Source of the DNA: Natrinema caseinilyticum
GTDB taxonomy: Archaea; Halobacteriota; Halobacteria; Halobacteriales; Natrialbaceae
Direction: 5' to 3'
Assembly (NCBI RefSeq): GCF_024227435.1
Contig: NZ_CP100445.1
Coordinates: forward strand, 2,229,369-2,293,368
Length of the DNA stretch: 64,000 nucleotides
Position numbers and translations under genes: made by a program
Shown: positions 18,212-28,125 of the stretch, one piece after another
Layout of the letters: each line of letters begins with the position of its first letter
How positions within the stretch are numbered: the stretch's first letter is position 1
The notes under the pieces: generated by a model
The model's input: the letters and a program-made list of their open reading frames with translations, nothing else
Told to the model about the DNA's origin: nothing
Database searches by the model: none

Positions 18212-18577
18212 ATGGCAACTGAAACAACTGACACCAAACTCGTCACGATCGTCCTCGTTACTCTCGGCATCCTCGTGGTTCTCCCCGTCCTGTTCATGGG
18301 GTTCGGGATGATGGGGTTCGGACCCATGATGGGCGGAACGTGGGGTCACGGCATGTGGGGTGGCGGGACGGCACCCGGTTGGATGGCGCTCGTCGCCGTC
18401 CTGATGCAACTCCTGTTCGTCGCCGTCATCGTCGGGGCCGGATACGCCCTCTATCGGGCGCTCGCGGGCGGTGACGACACCGATCGTGCGCTCGAGGAAC
18501 TTCGCCTCGCGTACGCTCGCGGCGACCTGAGCGACGAGGAGTACGAGCAACGACGAAACGCACTCGAGCGGGATTGA
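18212..18577 (+). CDS. SHOCT-domain small membrane protein
   Basis: A 121-residue protein with two hydrophobic segments (about 12-32 and 60-85) separated by a Gly/Met-rich loop (GMMGFGPMMGGTWGHGMWGG). The C-terminal SHOCT helix pair reads LEELRLAYARGDLSDEEYEQR (split here as in the family). The Met/His-rich loop could bind Cu(I), which fits the surrounding copper island, but that is inference. Role unknown. Confidence 0.8.
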   Translation: MATETTDTKLVTIVLVTLGILVVLPVLFMGFGMMGFGPMMGGTWGHGMWGGGTAPGWMALVAVLMQLLFVAVIVGAGYALYRALAGGDDTDRALEELRLAYARGDLSDEEYEQRRNALERD

Positions 18578-18620
18578 GAGGACGAACGCCGGAAAGCGAG
18601 CCCACGCGAGACGGCACACT

Positions 18621-19286
18621 ATGTCGAGTGAGATCACGACAGCAGTCGGTTCGAATCGAGTCGCGATGCCGACCTGGCTCGAGCGGTATACGACGGCCGG
18701 ACGCTACGGACTCGTCGTCGGAACCGGGCTTTGTCTGGCTGCTCTCCTGACGAACCCGGTTCCTGACCCCTCTTTCCCCTGGATGACCCTTCCGCCGTCG
18801 CTGCGGCTACCGATCAGTCAGCCGCGAATCGAACACTGGCCGGTCACGTACACCATCGGCATCTGGTTGTGGATCGCCTGTTTTCCGGCGCTGTTTCTGG
18901 CCGGGTTCAAACGGTACCGCTCGCGACTCCGGTTCGGTTCCGAACTGTGGCTCGCCGGCCTCCCGACGCTCGCGATGCTCGGCTGGACGACGTACTGCCG
19001 ATTCCTCTGGCCGAAGTTAGAGCCGCCGACGTGGAACGCGCCCTCCTACACGGCCGTCTGTTGGCTATACTGTTCCTCGTACGAGACGTTCTGGAGCAAT
19101 GCCGCGTACGCAGTCGCGCTGCTGGGTGTCTGTGCCACGATGCTTGCCCACCACCGGTCTCGAACGCGACTAGCGCCGTCCCTTCTCGCCGCGTTCGGGG
19201 TGCTCGCGTTCCCGCTCGGCGTTCCGGCGCTGTACGCGGCGGCCCGTCGCTTCCGGGCGGGCGCCGACGACCACGCCACCGGCTGA
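18621..19286 (+). CDS. Predicted membrane protein, unknown family
   Basis: A 221-residue protein with about five hydrophobic segments (near 28-48, 78-97, 110-128, 140-170 and 185-210). It contains a Cys/Trp-rich stretch (CWLYCSSYETFWSN). No known domain was recognised. The gene starts 43 bp after the SHOCT gene stop on the same strand, so the two may be co-transcribed within the copper island. Confidence 0.6.
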   Translation: MSSEITTAVGSNRVAMPTWLERYTTAGRYGLVVGTGLCLAALLTNPVPDPSFPWMTLPPSLRLPISQPRIEHWPVTYTIGIWLWIACFPALFLAGFKRYRSRLRFGSELWLAGLPTLAMLGWTTYCRFLWPKLEPPTWNAPSYTAVCWLYCSSYETFWSNAAYAVALLGVCATMLAHHRSRTRLAPSLLAAFGVLAFPLGVPALYAAARRFRAGADDHATG

Positions 19287-19312
19287 CCCGCCGGTCACGA
19301 TCGAACCGTCGT

Positions 19313-21441
19313 TCAATCGGCTGGCTGCGGTTCCCGCGACGCGGAGACGCCCGGCAAATTCGGCACGGACAGGTCGATGCGGCGGAGGAACTGTGCGTTG
19401 ATCGCGACGGTCACCGTGCTGAGGGACATGAGCAACGCACCGACGGCCGGCGAGAGCAAGATACCGATCGGCGCGAGGATGCCGGCCGCCAGCGGGAGCG
19501 CGAACACGTTGTACCCCGCGGCCCAGACGAGATTCTGTTGCATCTTCCGGTAGCTCGCGCGGCTGAGCGTCACGAGTCTGACGACGTCCATCGGATTGTT
19601 CTGGACGAGGATGATGTCCGCCGACTGGACGGCGACGTCCGTCCCGCTCCCGATCGCGATGCCGATGTCCGCGCGAGTGAGCGCCGGCGCGTCGTTGACG
19701 CCGTCGCCGACCATCGCGACCATATCACCGCGCTCTCGGAGTTCCGTCACCTTCGCGTCCTTATCCTCGGGTAACACCTCTGCGAAGACCGTATCGATAC
19801 CGAGATCGTCCGCGACCGCCCGAGCCACGTCTTCGGAATCGCCGGTCAACATCGCCACCTCGAGTCCGAGTTCGTGGAGCGCGTCGACGACCCGGTAGCT
19901 CTCCTCGCGGACGTGATCCGCGAGCGCGAACGCGGCGATCGGGTCGTCCCCCCTGAGTAAATAGACGACCGTCTGCGCCTCGTCACCCGCCCGATCGGCG
20001 AACCGCTCGAGTTTTACCGGGACGTCCCCCTCGAGTTCCGAGATGAGGTTCGGGCCGCCGACGTAGATCCGCTCGCCATCTTGCGACGATGAGTCGCGAG
20101 ACAGTCCGGCGGCGCGGAGCGCCGCCCCGTCGACGGTCGCGCGAACGCCGCGCCCTTTTAGCGCCTCGAAGTTCGACGCGCGCCGCCTCGAGACGCCGCG
20201 GTCGTCGGCCGCCTCGCGGATCGCCCGTGCGATCATGTGTTCGGAGTCGGCTTCGACGGCGGCTGCGAGCTCGAGCGCCGTCGACGGTCTCGATATCGAC
20301 GACGCCCTGTTCGCCCTCGGTGAGCGTCCCCGTCTTGTCGAAGACGACGGTATCGAGGTTGCGGGCCTGTTCCATGGCGATGCGGTCCCTGACGAGCATT
20401 CCGTTCCGGGCGGCGAGGGAGGTGTTGATCGCGATGACCAGCGGAATCGCCAGCCCGAGCGCGTGGCGACAGGCGATGACGAGGACGGTGACGACGCGTT
20501 CGATCACCGCCGAATCGAATCCCTCCGCGATCGTCCACGCCACGGCCGTGACGACGGCCGCGCCGAGGGCGACGTAGAACAGCCAGCCCGCCGCGCGATT
20601 CGCGAGCGCCTGCGTTCGGGATTCGCTCTCCTGGGCCTCCTCGACGAGTCGCATGATACCGGCCAGCGTCGTCTCCTCGCCCGTCGCGCTGATCCGGACG
20701 CGGAGGCTCCCGTCGCCGTTTACGCTCCCGCCGATCACCTCGTCGCCGGGGTCCTTCGAGACCGGCGTCGACTCGCCGGTGATCATCGACTCGTTGACGT
20801 TCGAGTCACCCGCCTCGACGACGCCGTCGGCGGGAACGCTCGCGCCGGGCCGGACGAGCACGAGATCCCCCTCCTCGAGTTCGGTCGCGGGAACCTCCTC
20901 GATCTCACCGGGCTGCTCTCGATCGTCCGCGCGCTCGCCGTCCTCGACGATCCGCTCGGCCGTATCGGGCATGAGTTTCGCCAGTTCGTCCAGCGCGCTC
21001 GAGGCCCGCCGGACGCTTCGCATCTCGATCCAGTGGCCGAGCAGCATGACGTCGATGAGCGTGACGAGTTCCCAGAAGAACGCCGACTCGGTCGGGACGA
21101 CGACGCGGGACGACGACGCTCGCGAGGCTGTAGACGAACGCGACGCTGATCGCCATCGAGATGAGCGTCATCATTCCCGGCGCGCGATCTCGTAGTTCCG
21201 GGACGGCCATCCGGAGGAACGGAACCCCGCCGTACGCGAAGACGATCACCGCGAAGACCGGGTTGATCCACTCGCTGCCGGGAAACGCGGGCACCGAGAA
21301 GCCGAGCCACTCCTGAAGCGTTTCGCTGTACAGGAGGACGGGAATCGAGAGCAGCGTCGAGACGAAAAAGCGTCGCCGAAACATATGGTTTCGTGACCGG
21401 CGTGCATCCCGTCGCCGTGGTCGGCGGTCGGAGTCGTCCAT
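19313..21441 (-). pseudogene. copB: Decayed CopB-type P1B ATPase
   Basis: Read 5' to 3' on the minus strand, the pieces lie in different frames. A His/Met-rich N-terminus ([10 protein letters not shown]) is in one frame, [19 protein letters not shown] to about 21105 in a second, [11 protein letters not shown] through DKTGTLT to about 20285 in a third, and [13 protein letters not shown] through [12 protein letters not shown] to the stop at 19313 in another. The lesion near 21105 is a 13-bp tandem duplication; removing one copy restores [13 protein letters not shown]. The family's invariant CPH metal motif reads CRH (Arg codon at 20466-20468). With several frame breaks and a lost metal ligand site, a functional pump is unlikely. 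The remaining protein matches CopB (P1B-3-like) pumps. Confidence 0.85.
21093..21118. repeat. 13-bp perfect tandem duplication disrupting copB
   Basis: The 13-mer CGGGACGACGACG (plus strand) occurs twice back to back (21093-21105 and 21106-21118). Since 13 is not a multiple of three it shifts the frame, and deleting one unit restores a continuous family-like protein. Its structure suggests slipped-strand replication. Confidence 0.9.
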
Positions 21442-21606
21442 GGGTCGGCTCTCGCTCGGGAGTACGCGGCCACGAAACAAGGAACTGCGGGTGGCAATAT
21501 CAGTTCGCGGAGTCACGATCCGGCTCACACGAGCGGGGATTCGACCCGAGCCGGCCGCTCGCGCGGATGAAAAGACAATTCCCCGCTGACGCCCAACACT
21601 GGCCAC

Positions 21607-22491
21607 ATGCGAATCGCCGTTCCCAACAAGGGCCGCCTGCACGAGCCGACGATCGACCTCCTGGAGCGGGCGGGGCTCCACCTCGAGAACGGGGCCGATC
21701 GGAAACTCTACGCCGATACCGTCGATCCCGACGTCACCGTGCTGTTCGCCCGCGCGGCCGACATCCCGGAGTACGTCGCCGACGGCGCGGCCGACCTCGG
21801 GATCACCGGCTTCGATCAGGTCCAGGAGGCCCGCGTCGACACCGTCGACGAGTTGCTCGATCTCGAGTTCGGACGCTGTCGGCTCGTGCTGGCGGCACCC
21901 GAAGACGGGAACATCGAGTCCGTCGACGACCTGGCCGGCAAGATCGTCGCGACGGAGTTTCCGAACATCACCGCCGATTTCTTCGCGGAGACCGGGGTCG
22001 AACCCGACATCGTGGAGGTCACGGGCGCGACGGAACTCACACCGCACGTCGAGATGGCCGACGCCATCGTCGACATCACGAGCACCGGAACCACGCTCAA
22101 AATGAATCGCCTGGCCGTCGTCGACGAGGTCCTCTCGAGTTCGGTTCGGTTGTTCGGCCGCGAAGACGTCGTCGACGACCCGAAGGTCGAGGAAGTCAGG
22201 ACCGCCCTCTCCTCGGTGAAACACGCCGAGGGGAAGCGGTATCTGATGATGAACGTTCCCCGGGAACGACTCGCGGACGTTCGAGCGGTCATTCCGGGCC
22301 TGGGCGGACCGACGGTCATGGATATCGCCGACGAGCGGGGATCGGCCGACGCAGATACCGACACCGGTGACGGAAAAGTCGCGGTCCACGCCGTCGTCGA
22401 CGAACAGGACGTCTTCGAGACGATCACCGACGTCAAAAACGCCGGCGCGAGCGATATTTTAGTGACCGAGATCGAGCGTCTCGTCGAATAG
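21607..22491 (+). CDS. hisG: ATP phosphoribosyltransferase
   Basis: A 294-residue enzyme for the first step of histidine synthesis, joining PRPP to ATP. Seen: the N-terminal [20 protein letters not shown], the periplasmic-binding-like region [14 protein letters not shown] (near 60), the PRPP-binding stretch [16 protein letters not shown] (near 155), and a C-terminal ferredoxin-like regulatory domain (about 210-294, [20 protein letters not shown]). The length indicates the long form with its own histidine feedback domain, so no HisZ partner is needed. The second his gene of the window, hisI, is 29 kb away, as usual for dispersed haloarchaeal his genes. Confidence 0.95.
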   Translation: MRIAVPNKGRLHEPTIDLLERAGLHLENGADRKLYADTVDPDVTVLFARAADIPEYVADGAADLGITGFDQVQEARVDTVDELLDLEFGRCRLVLAAPEDGNIESVDDLAGKIVATEFPNITADFFAETGVEPDIVEVTGATELTPHVEMADAIVDITSTGTTLKMNRLAVVDEVLSSSVRLFGREDVVDDPKVEEVRTALSSVKHAEGKRYLMMNVPRERLADVRAVIPGLGGPTVMDIADERGSADADTDTGDGKVAVHAVVDEQDVFETITDVKNAGASDILVTEIERLVE

Positions 22492-22513
22492 TCGCGGCCG
22501 AGTCGGGGAACCG

Positions 22514-22933
22514 TTACCCCAGCCGGCCGGCGATCGGCCGCTCGAGCGATTGGTACTCGAGTTCGGATTCGAACGCATCGAGGCTCGGGCCCGGCCCGAC
22601 GAGGCTTCGAATCCGGTCGTACGTTACGATATCGTGGTCCTCGAGCAACGGGAGGTGGGTCCGACACAGGGAAACGTGGATCCGCTGGCGAAGTTGGTGA
22701 ATCGTCGTCTCGAGGGTCGCATCGTCCTCGGCGTCGGCGATGCGACCGACGAGCGTCCGGACCTCGACCGGCCCGTCCGCAGCGAGGACACAGCGAAGCA
22801 CCTCGCTCCGGCGGTCGCTGTCCAAGACGCGGTTGATCGTCTCGCGCGGGAGCGACCGACGACCGACCACGCCGCCGCTCGCGGACGGATACCGATCCGA
22901 AACGGTCGTCGTTCGGTCTGAGTGGATCGTCAT
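22514..22933 (-). CDS. DUF7344-type winged-helix-like protein
   Basis: A 139-residue protein with the haloarchaeal pattern of a small winged-helix regulator: VLDSDRRSEVLRCVLAADGP (near 33), TLETTIHQLRQRIHVSL and LPLLEDHDIVTYDRIRSLVG (near 90-110). Such DUF7344-like proteins are abundant in haloarchaea; they probably bind DNA, but targets are unknown. It converges with hisG, and the stop codons are about 20 bp apart. Confidence 0.75.
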   Translation of the reverse strand: MTIHSDRTTTVSDRYPSASGGVVGRRSLPRETINRVLDSDRRSEVLRCVLAADGPVEVRTLVGRIADAEDDATLETTIHQLRQRIHVSLCRTHLPLLEDHDIVTYDRIRSLVGPGPSLDAFESELEYQSLERPIAGRLG

Positions 22934-23293
22934 GGGCGCGTGAGACTCGGCGATGTATCGGGGAATAAACGCAGCCGGTCGTTTCGGCGACTCACCCCCA
23001 ATTCACTCGACTCGGGCCCGGAAGGCCGTGATTGAACGATCGACAATCCGACCCAACCGACGCGAAGTATCGGAACGAACGATAGTCCATCGGAGATAGC
23101 GGTTGGCTATTTCCATCACTTTCAGAAGTCGTTCAAGAGCGGTCGGAATCGGAGCCCGTCGTTCGAAAGCGGGTGCGATCTGAGACACGACGGCCGAAGA
23201 TGCACGACGACCGAAACGAGCGACGAGAGCGCCCGCCGGAACGAGTCGGGGAGTCAACGGACGGTCGAACGACCGGCGAAAACGTCGACGGTC
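22934..23293. other. Intergenic region upstream of DUF7344 gene and downstream of tbp
   Basis: About 360 bp. An open frame of 84 codons on the minus strand (23003-23257) is Arg/Ala/Val-rich without recognisable family features, and I do not count it as a gene. No repeat or RNA fold was noticed. Confidence 0.4.
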
Positions 23294-23854
23294 TTATTCG
23301 AGCAGTCCCAGGTCCTCGAGTCGGGAGACGATCTTGTCGACGGCGTGTTCGGCGTCCTCGGGTTTCTTGCCGCCAGTGATGACGAGTTTGCCGGAGCCAA
23401 AGAGGAGCGCGACGACCTCCGGTTCGTCGAGCCGGTACACGAGTCCGGGGAACTGTTCGGGTTCGTACTCGATGTTCTCCAGTCCCAATCCGATCGCGAT
23501 CGCGTTCAGGTTGAGATTTCGACCGAGGTCGGCCGAGGTGACGATGTTCTGGACGACGATTTCCGGATCTTCGTTGACCTGAATCTGGAGTTCGCGGAGT
23601 TTATCGAAGACGATGCGAAGACTTTCGTGGACGTCGTCGGTGCTTTTCGCGCCGGTACAGACGATCTTCCCGGACCGGAAGATCAGGGCGGCGGACTTTG
23701 GATTCTGGGTGCGGTAAACGAGACCGGGGAACTGTTCGGGGTCGTAATCGGCCCCCTCGAGGTCCATCGCAACGCTCTGGAGGTCGAGTTCCTGCCCGAT
23801 GCCGGTCGACGCCACCACGTTTTCGATGTTGATGGTGTCCTTCGGATCCGTCAT
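23294..23854 (-). CDS. tbp: TATA-box-binding protein
   Basis: A 186-residue general transcription factor. The two direct repeats of the saddle fold are plain: FPGLVYRTQNPKSAALIFRS then GKIVCTGAK (about 43-75), and FPGLVYRLDEPEVVALLFGS then GKLVITGGK (about 134-165). It recruits TFB and RNA polymerase at archaeal promoters. Haloarchaea often carry several tbp genes; from this window I cannot say whether this is the main one, but its full length and strongly conserved repeats argue it is functional. Confidence 0.97.
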   Translation of the reverse strand: MTDPKDTINIENVVASTGIGQELDLQSVAMDLEGADYDPEQFPGLVYRTQNPKSAALIFRSGKIVCTGAKSTDDVHESLRIVFDKLRELQIQVNEDPEIVVQNIVTSADLGRNLNLNAIAIGLGLENIEYEPEQFPGLVYRLDEPEVVALLFGSGKLVITGGKKPEDAEHAVDKIVSRLEDLGLLE

Positions 23855-23872
23855 TAGTCGCTTAAAAAGACG

Positions 23873-23879
23873 TATTTAA
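23873..23879 (-). promoter_or_regulatory. TATA box TTAAATA of tbp
   Basis: On the minus strand TTAAATA is centred about 23 nt before the tbp ATG, predicting a leaderless transcript. A second AT-rich TTTATAAA lies a further 10 bp upstream, so the promoter has tandem TATA-like elements; self-control by TBP is conceivable. Confidence 0.55.
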
Positions 23880-24075
23880 GGTTTATAAAGGTTGGTGCCG
23901 CCACCTGATATATCCGGTATATACGACCTGCATCAGTTTCGGACCGTCATCTGCGTGGGTATCCGACCAGCAGTGTCGCCGTTTGACGGGCCCTCACGAC
24001 ACAAACCGCGAACGCGGTCACCGGCCGACCCGAAGAAACGCCAGTCTCATACTCGAGCAGCGGCGACACTTCACC

Positions 24076-25224
24076 GTGTATCTGCTCGAGTTGGGCGGCG
24101 AGGACGACGCGTTCGCGGCCCGGGAAGCCCGAAGCGCGGCGACCGGCGTCGATCGAATCGCACCCGGCCTCGCCGTCGCGCGCGGAATCGATCCGGAGCG
24201 CGTCCGCGGCCTCGCCTACACGCACCGCGCGAGCGAACTCCTCGGACGGGGCGACGCCGATCTCGCGAGCGCCCGCGCCGTCCTCGAAGCCGCTGCGATC
24301 GACCGAACCGGATCGGTCGCGGTGCGCGCGACCGACGTCCACGGCTCGAGTGACGTACGCACCGAGCGTGCGGAACGCGAACTGGGCCAGCTTCTGGTCG
24401 ATCGCGGCTTCGCCGTCGACCTCGAGGAACCGGATCACCTCCTGCGGGTCGTCTTCTCGGAGGGCACGGTCGGAGACGAGGAGCGAAGTACGGGGTCCGA
24501 CGCGCTCGAGCGAGTCGAGAATGAGACGGCCGCGGGTGAGCACGCCTCCGTCTGCGCTCTCGGCTGGCTCGCAGCCGAGAGCGTCCGCGATTTCGGGACT
24601 CGAGCGCCGACGGACAAACCGTTCTTCCAGCCCGGGAGTATGGACCCACTGCTCGCGCGGGCCGTCGCGAACGTCGCCGGTGCTCGGCCGGGGGCGACGA
24701 TTCTGGACCCGATGTGTGGAACCGGCGGCGTGCTCGTCGAGGCCGGCCTCGTCGGCGCTGACGTGATCGGCACCGACGCGCAGGCGAAGATGGCCGCCGG
24801 CGCACGCGAGAATCTGGCGCATTTCCTCGGGACCGACGACCCGTCGCCGACCGGCGTCTCGCGGGGCTCGTGGCACGTCGGTCGCGGCGACGCGACGCGG
24901 CTGGCGCTGGTGGACGACGCCGTCGACGGCGTCGTCTTCGACGCGCCCTACGGCCGACAGTCGAAAATCGACACCCACCGACTCGAGGACCTCGTCGCCG
25001 GTGCCCTCGCCGAGGCCCACCGGATCGCGCCGCGGGCGGTCGTGATCGCGGATCGGTCGTGGCGCGAGGAAGCGCGAGCGGCCGGCTGGCAACTCGAGTC
25101 GGCGTTCGAGCGCCGCGTGCATCGATCGCTGACGCGGTACGTGATGGTGCTCGAGCGGCGAGCGGGAGGATCCGATCGTCTCGGACCCGACCGACGAGAC
25201 GCGCTCACGAGCGGGTCGGAATAG
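24076..25224 (+). CDS. tRNA (guanine(10)-N2)-dimethyltransferase, Trm-G10 type
   Basis: A 382-residue SAM-dependent enzyme expected to methylate G10 of tRNAs. The N-terminal THUMP-type region covers about 1-150. The methyltransferase domain shows the SAM site ILDPMCGTGGVLVEAGLVGA (near 215), GTDAQAKMAAGARENL and the catalytic DAPYGRQS (near 295), an N-methyltransferase DPPY variant. I chose the GTG start giving VYLLELGGEDD because family members start there; the frame is open 31 codons further upstream, but that part is basic and unlike the family. The gene has its own promoter region opposite tbp. Confidence 0.88.
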   Translation: MYLLELGGEDDAFAAREARSAATGVDRIAPGLAVARGIDPERVRGLAYTHRASELLGRGDADLASARAVLEAAAIDRTGSVAVRATDVHGSSDVRTERAERELGQLLVDRGFAVDLEEPDHLLRVVFSEGTVGDEERSTGSDALERVENETAAGEHASVCALGWLAAESVRDFGTRAPTDKPFFQPGSMDPLLARAVANVAGARPGATILDPMCGTGGVLVEAGLVGADVIGTDAQAKMAAGARENLAHFLGTDDPSPTGVSRGSWHVGRGDATRLALVDDAVDGVVFDAPYGRQSKIDTHRLEDLVAGALAEAHRIAPRAVVIADRSWREEARAAGWQLESAFERRVHRSLTRYVMVLERRAGGSDRLGPDRRDALTSGSE

Positions 25225-25276
25225 GGAGGAGAAGCGTTCCGCGACGCGGGAGACGCGACTTTTGGAGGGCGGTGAA

Positions 25277-25435
25277 ATGGGATCGAAACGGATTCGACCG
25301 GACCTGAACGCGCTCTCGATCCGACTCGTCGACGATCGTCCCGATCATCCGTACGTCGCAACGGAGTTCGTGCCGGCGCTGACGAGCAGCGATTCGCTCG
25401 TCGTCTTCGGCCAGCTACCGCTCCGGGTTCGGTGA
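25277..25435 (+). CDS. Possible small protein, 52 residues
   Basis: An ATG-to-TGA frame in the gap between the tRNA methyltransferase and the converging RFC gene. It encodes a 52-residue peptide starting MGSKRIRPDLNAL with an internal TEFVPALTSSDSLVVFGQLP. No family is recognised. It may be a short gene just downstream of the methyltransferase or chance. Confidence 0.3.
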   Translation: MGSKRIRPDLNALSIRLVDDRPDHPYVATEFVPALTSSDSLVVFGQLPLRVR

Positions 25436-25519
25436 GTTCTCGAGGGTCTCGACTTCGGGCCGAATCAACCGGACGGACGAAAATGGACGCTCAGACCGTG
25501 CGATTCGGCGGTGAGTGAC

Positions 25520-26524
25520 TCAGGCCTCGCGGCCGAGTTCCGCCAGCAAGTGCGAGACGTGAATCCGGTCGCTCGTCCCTTCGGTCATCTCGAATTCGAC
25601 GTCCGCGGCCAACCGGTGGATCCGTGCGAGGCGCCGACCCTGGTAGCGCTTGCGCCCGATGCGCAAGATCGCATCGAGGATCTCCTCACCGTCCAACCCC
25701 TCGTCGACGAGCAGATCGTCAAGCGTCTTGCGAGCGTCGGTGAACGCGCCGGCCTCGGCGTCGTCTAGCATCGACTCGATCTCGTCGTCCAGGCCGACCT
25801 CGCCGATCGTTTCGTAGGCCGCGCTCATCGTCAGTTCACCCGCGTCCTCGACCGTCGTTTGCGCCGCGAGGATCGCCTGCCTGAGGTTGCCGTCGGCGTA
25901 GCCCGCCACGAACTCGAGGCCGTCCGCGTCGTAATCGACGGCTTCTTTCTCGACGATTCGCTCGAGGACGGCCACGGTCTCTTCGCTGGTCGGCGCGCGA
26001 AACGAGACGGGGAAACACCGCGAGCGAATCGGCGGGATGAGCTTGGTCGGCTGGCGCGTGGCGACGATGAACTGCGTCGTTCGGTGGTGTTGCTCCATGA
26101 TTCGCCGCAGAGCCTGCTGGAAGTCCTCCCGGACGTCCTCGGCGTTGTCCAGTAAGATCGTGGTGTATCCCCCTGAAACGGGCGCGTAGCTCGCGGATTC
26201 CTTGAGGACGTGGTTGATCATGTCCCGTTTCGACATCGAGGAGCGACCCGTGAGAAAGTGTTCGAAGCGGGGGTCGTTCGTGATCTCGGTCTTGGTCCGC
26301 CCGAAGAAGTCGGCGACGTTGATCTCGACGTAATCGTTGTCCGGGTCGTCGTGAGCGGCCCGGGCCAACGCGCGCGCCGCCGCCGTCTTTCCGCTCCCGG
26401 GTGGACCCTGTAAGAGGAGATTGATCGGCTCCTCGACCGCTCGCTGTAGGTACTCGCGAGCGTCGTCCTGTGGCAACTCGGCCAGTTCGGGCGCGTGGGT
26501 TTCGGTCCACAGCGGCGCGTCCAT
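25520..26524 (-). CDS. rfcC: Replication factor C small subunit (second type, RfcC-like)
   Basis: A 334-residue clamp-loader AAA+ ATPase. Seen: Walker A GPPGSGKTAAARAL (near 40), Walker B ILLDNAEDV (near 125, with DNAE in place of DEAD), the sensor-1 stretch TTQFIVATRQPTKLIPPIRS (near 150) containing the RFC box, and a C-terminal helical collar. RFC loads the PCNA sliding clamp onto primed DNA. The altered Walker B and the start at MDAPLWTETHAPELAEL fit the divergent second small subunit of haloarchaea rather than RfcA; this choice is from memory. Confidence 0.88.
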   Translation of the reverse strand: MDAPLWTETHAPELAELPQDDAREYLQRAVEEPINLLLQGPPGSGKTAAARALARAAHDDPDNDYVEINVADFFGRTKTEITNDPRFEHFLTGRSSMSKRDMINHVLKESASYAPVSGGYTTILLDNAEDVREDFQQALRRIMEQHHRTTQFIVATRQPTKLIPPIRSRCFPVSFRAPTSEETVAVLERIVEKEAVDYDADGLEFVAGYADGNLRQAILAAQTTVEDAGELTMSAAYETIGEVGLDDEIESMLDDAEAGAFTDARKTLDDLLVDEGLDGEEILDAILRIGRKRYQGRRLARIHRLAADVEFEMTEGTSDRIHVSHLLAELGREA

Positions 26525-26619
26525 CGCCGTGAGCTAGGGGAAGGACGGGTAAGTATCGGTCGGTTACTCGCCGGGCGGGCCACGCTCGAGCAGTCGCCGA
26601 CCGGCCGACCGTCCGCCGA

Positions 26620-27774
26620 CTACCCGCCGTTCGAACCGTTCCCCGATCCGGAGCCACCGTCTCCGGATTCGTCGCCGGACGCCTCGGCGATCGTAAACGT
26701 CGTTCGCACGGGCTCGCCGCCGAACACGATCGGCGAGGCCGCGTCGACGGCCCCGGGTGACCCCGCGTAGAGCGTCGCCGTCAACTCGTCGGTCTCCGCG
26801 ACCGAGGCGTCCGCCGGCACGTCGACGGTGACGTTTTCGTGCTCGCCGGGATCGAGTTCGTCGCTCGTGGCGAGGACGGTCCCGTTTCGCTCGAGCGCGA
26901 CGAACCCGCGTTCCGGAATCGCAGCCGACACGGTCACGCTCTCGTTGCTCGCGTCGGTGATCGCGACGCTCGGATCGGTGTGGAACTCGAGGTCGATCCA
27001 CGCGACTGCGCCGTCGTTTTCGGTGTAGACACCGATCGTCCGGTTGCCCGGTGGCGCGCCGTTCGTATCCGTCTGGAAGGTCACGTTGCGCGCCTCGCCG
27101 CCGTCGAGTTCCAGCACCTGTCGCTCGATGACGGCACCGTCGATGCGGACTTCGACCGGTTGCTGCGTCTGGAACTCGGTCGGGTTCCGGATCCGTGCGT
27201 TCACCTCGATCGTCTCGTTGGTCGTCGCCGCCGCGGGTGCGTCGATCGATTCGACGAGGAACGAGTTGCCGAGCGCGGTCTCGCCGGACGTCGTCACCGT
27301 CGCGGTGTCGCTGACCGGGAACCCGTCGTCGAGATACGGCTGGTCTTCCTCACCGTCGCTCGACTCGTAGGCGTAGTCCTCGCCGTCGGACGTATCCTGG
27401 TGGACCGTCGCCGTCAACTGACCGATCAGCTCGCGCGACACGTCGTCCACTCGATCGATAGTGACGTTTTCGTGGGTTCCCGCCTCGAGACGCTCGGAGA
27501 CGGCCAGGGGTTCGTCGCCGCCGTCGGTGACGACCACGTAGCCACCGTCAGAGAGGGAGACCTCCCGAATCGTGACGGAAGAGCCGTTGCCCTGCTGGTC
27601 TTCGAACGTGATCGAGGCCTCCGGTTCCTCCTCGACGCCGAAGATTTCCGGCGCCTGGCCGACGACGATACCGGCAGCGGCGACGATTACGACCGCAATC
27701 AGGATCGCGCCGAGTCGCTTGACCGTGCCGAACGTCTGTCTCGAACTCATTGAGGGTGTCGTCGTTTCCGTCAT
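26620..27774 (-). CDS. Secreted DUF7282-type repeat protein with N-terminal membrane anchor
   Basis: A 384-residue protein. Residues about 20-42 form a transmembrane or signal segment (LGAILIAVVIVAAAGIVVGQ). The outside part has two similar beta-rich units (about 52-150 and 275-370), each with the pattern GGYVVV/RGFVAL, then E.L..G.HENVT, then LTATL/LTATV: DUF7282-like domains. Between them is a CARDB-like domain (about 170-270). The end is a Gly/Ser/Asp-rich tail with GSGSGNGSN. It probably sits on the cell surface; function unknown. Confidence 0.75.
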   Translation of the reverse strand: MTETTTPSMSSRQTFGTVKRLGAILIAVVIVAAAGIVVGQAPEIFGVEEEPEASITFEDQQGNGSSVTIREVSLSDGGYVVVTDGGDEPLAVSERLEAGTHENVTIDRVDDVSRELIGQLTATVHQDTSDGEDYAYESSDGEEDQPYLDDGFPVSDTATVTTSGETALGNSFLVESIDAPAAATTNETIEVNARIRNPTEFQTQQPVEVRIDGAVIERQVLELDGGEARNVTFQTDTNGAPPGNRTIGVYTENDGAVAWIDLEFHTDPSVAITDASNESVTVSAAIPERGFVALERNGTVLATSDELDPGEHENVTVDVPADASVAETDELTATLYAGSPGAVDAASPIVFGGEPVRTTFTIAEASGDESGDGGSGSGNGSNGG

Positions 27775-28125
27775 CGGGTTCGACGGACGTAAAATGCGCA
27801 GTTCGTTCGCGATCCGGCCGCTCGGTTCGGGACAGCTTACCTGAATAATCGCCGATTACGACGGTTCGGACCGGGTGTCCGTCCGCAGAAACGGACGAAA
27901 TCGAGAGGTGAACCGAGCGGCGGGCCGAACAGTAGGCGCCCCCAACCCATCGTTTGGGAACCCGTACCCAGTCGGATCGATCCGGAGGAGGCGGCCAGGC
28001 TGCTTCGAACGGCCGATCCGGCACCCGACTGTCGCGGTTCCGACCGGGAGGATCCGGGGCGAGATCGAGTTGCGGGCTCGAGCGATCCGAAGCGGGTTTA
28101 GCCGCGGCCCGTCGAACGTATACCG
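27775..28125. other. Divergent promoter region, secreted protein / RNase Z
   Basis: About 350 bp between divergent genes. AT-richer patches occur near 27790 (GTAAAATGC) and 27845 (GAATAATCG); the TTTAG of GGGTTTAGCC near 28096 lies about 28 nt before the RNase Z start. No further gene was seen. Confidence 0.45.

Noticed and set aside
18648-18662. T-arm-like string GGTTCGAATC suggesting a tRNA
   Set aside because: It lies inside the membrane-protein gene at 18621 and no acceptor, D or anticodon arms surround it.
20905-22389. 494-codon minus-strand open frame spanning hisG and the copB start
   Set aside because: The hisG part is antisense. Only its last portion (from about 21441 down) contains a real copB segment.
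23003-23257. 84-codon minus-strand ORF between the DUF7344 gene and tbp
   Set aside because: Composition is Arg/Ala/Val-rich without acidic character, motif or promoter; more likely chance in high-GC DNA.
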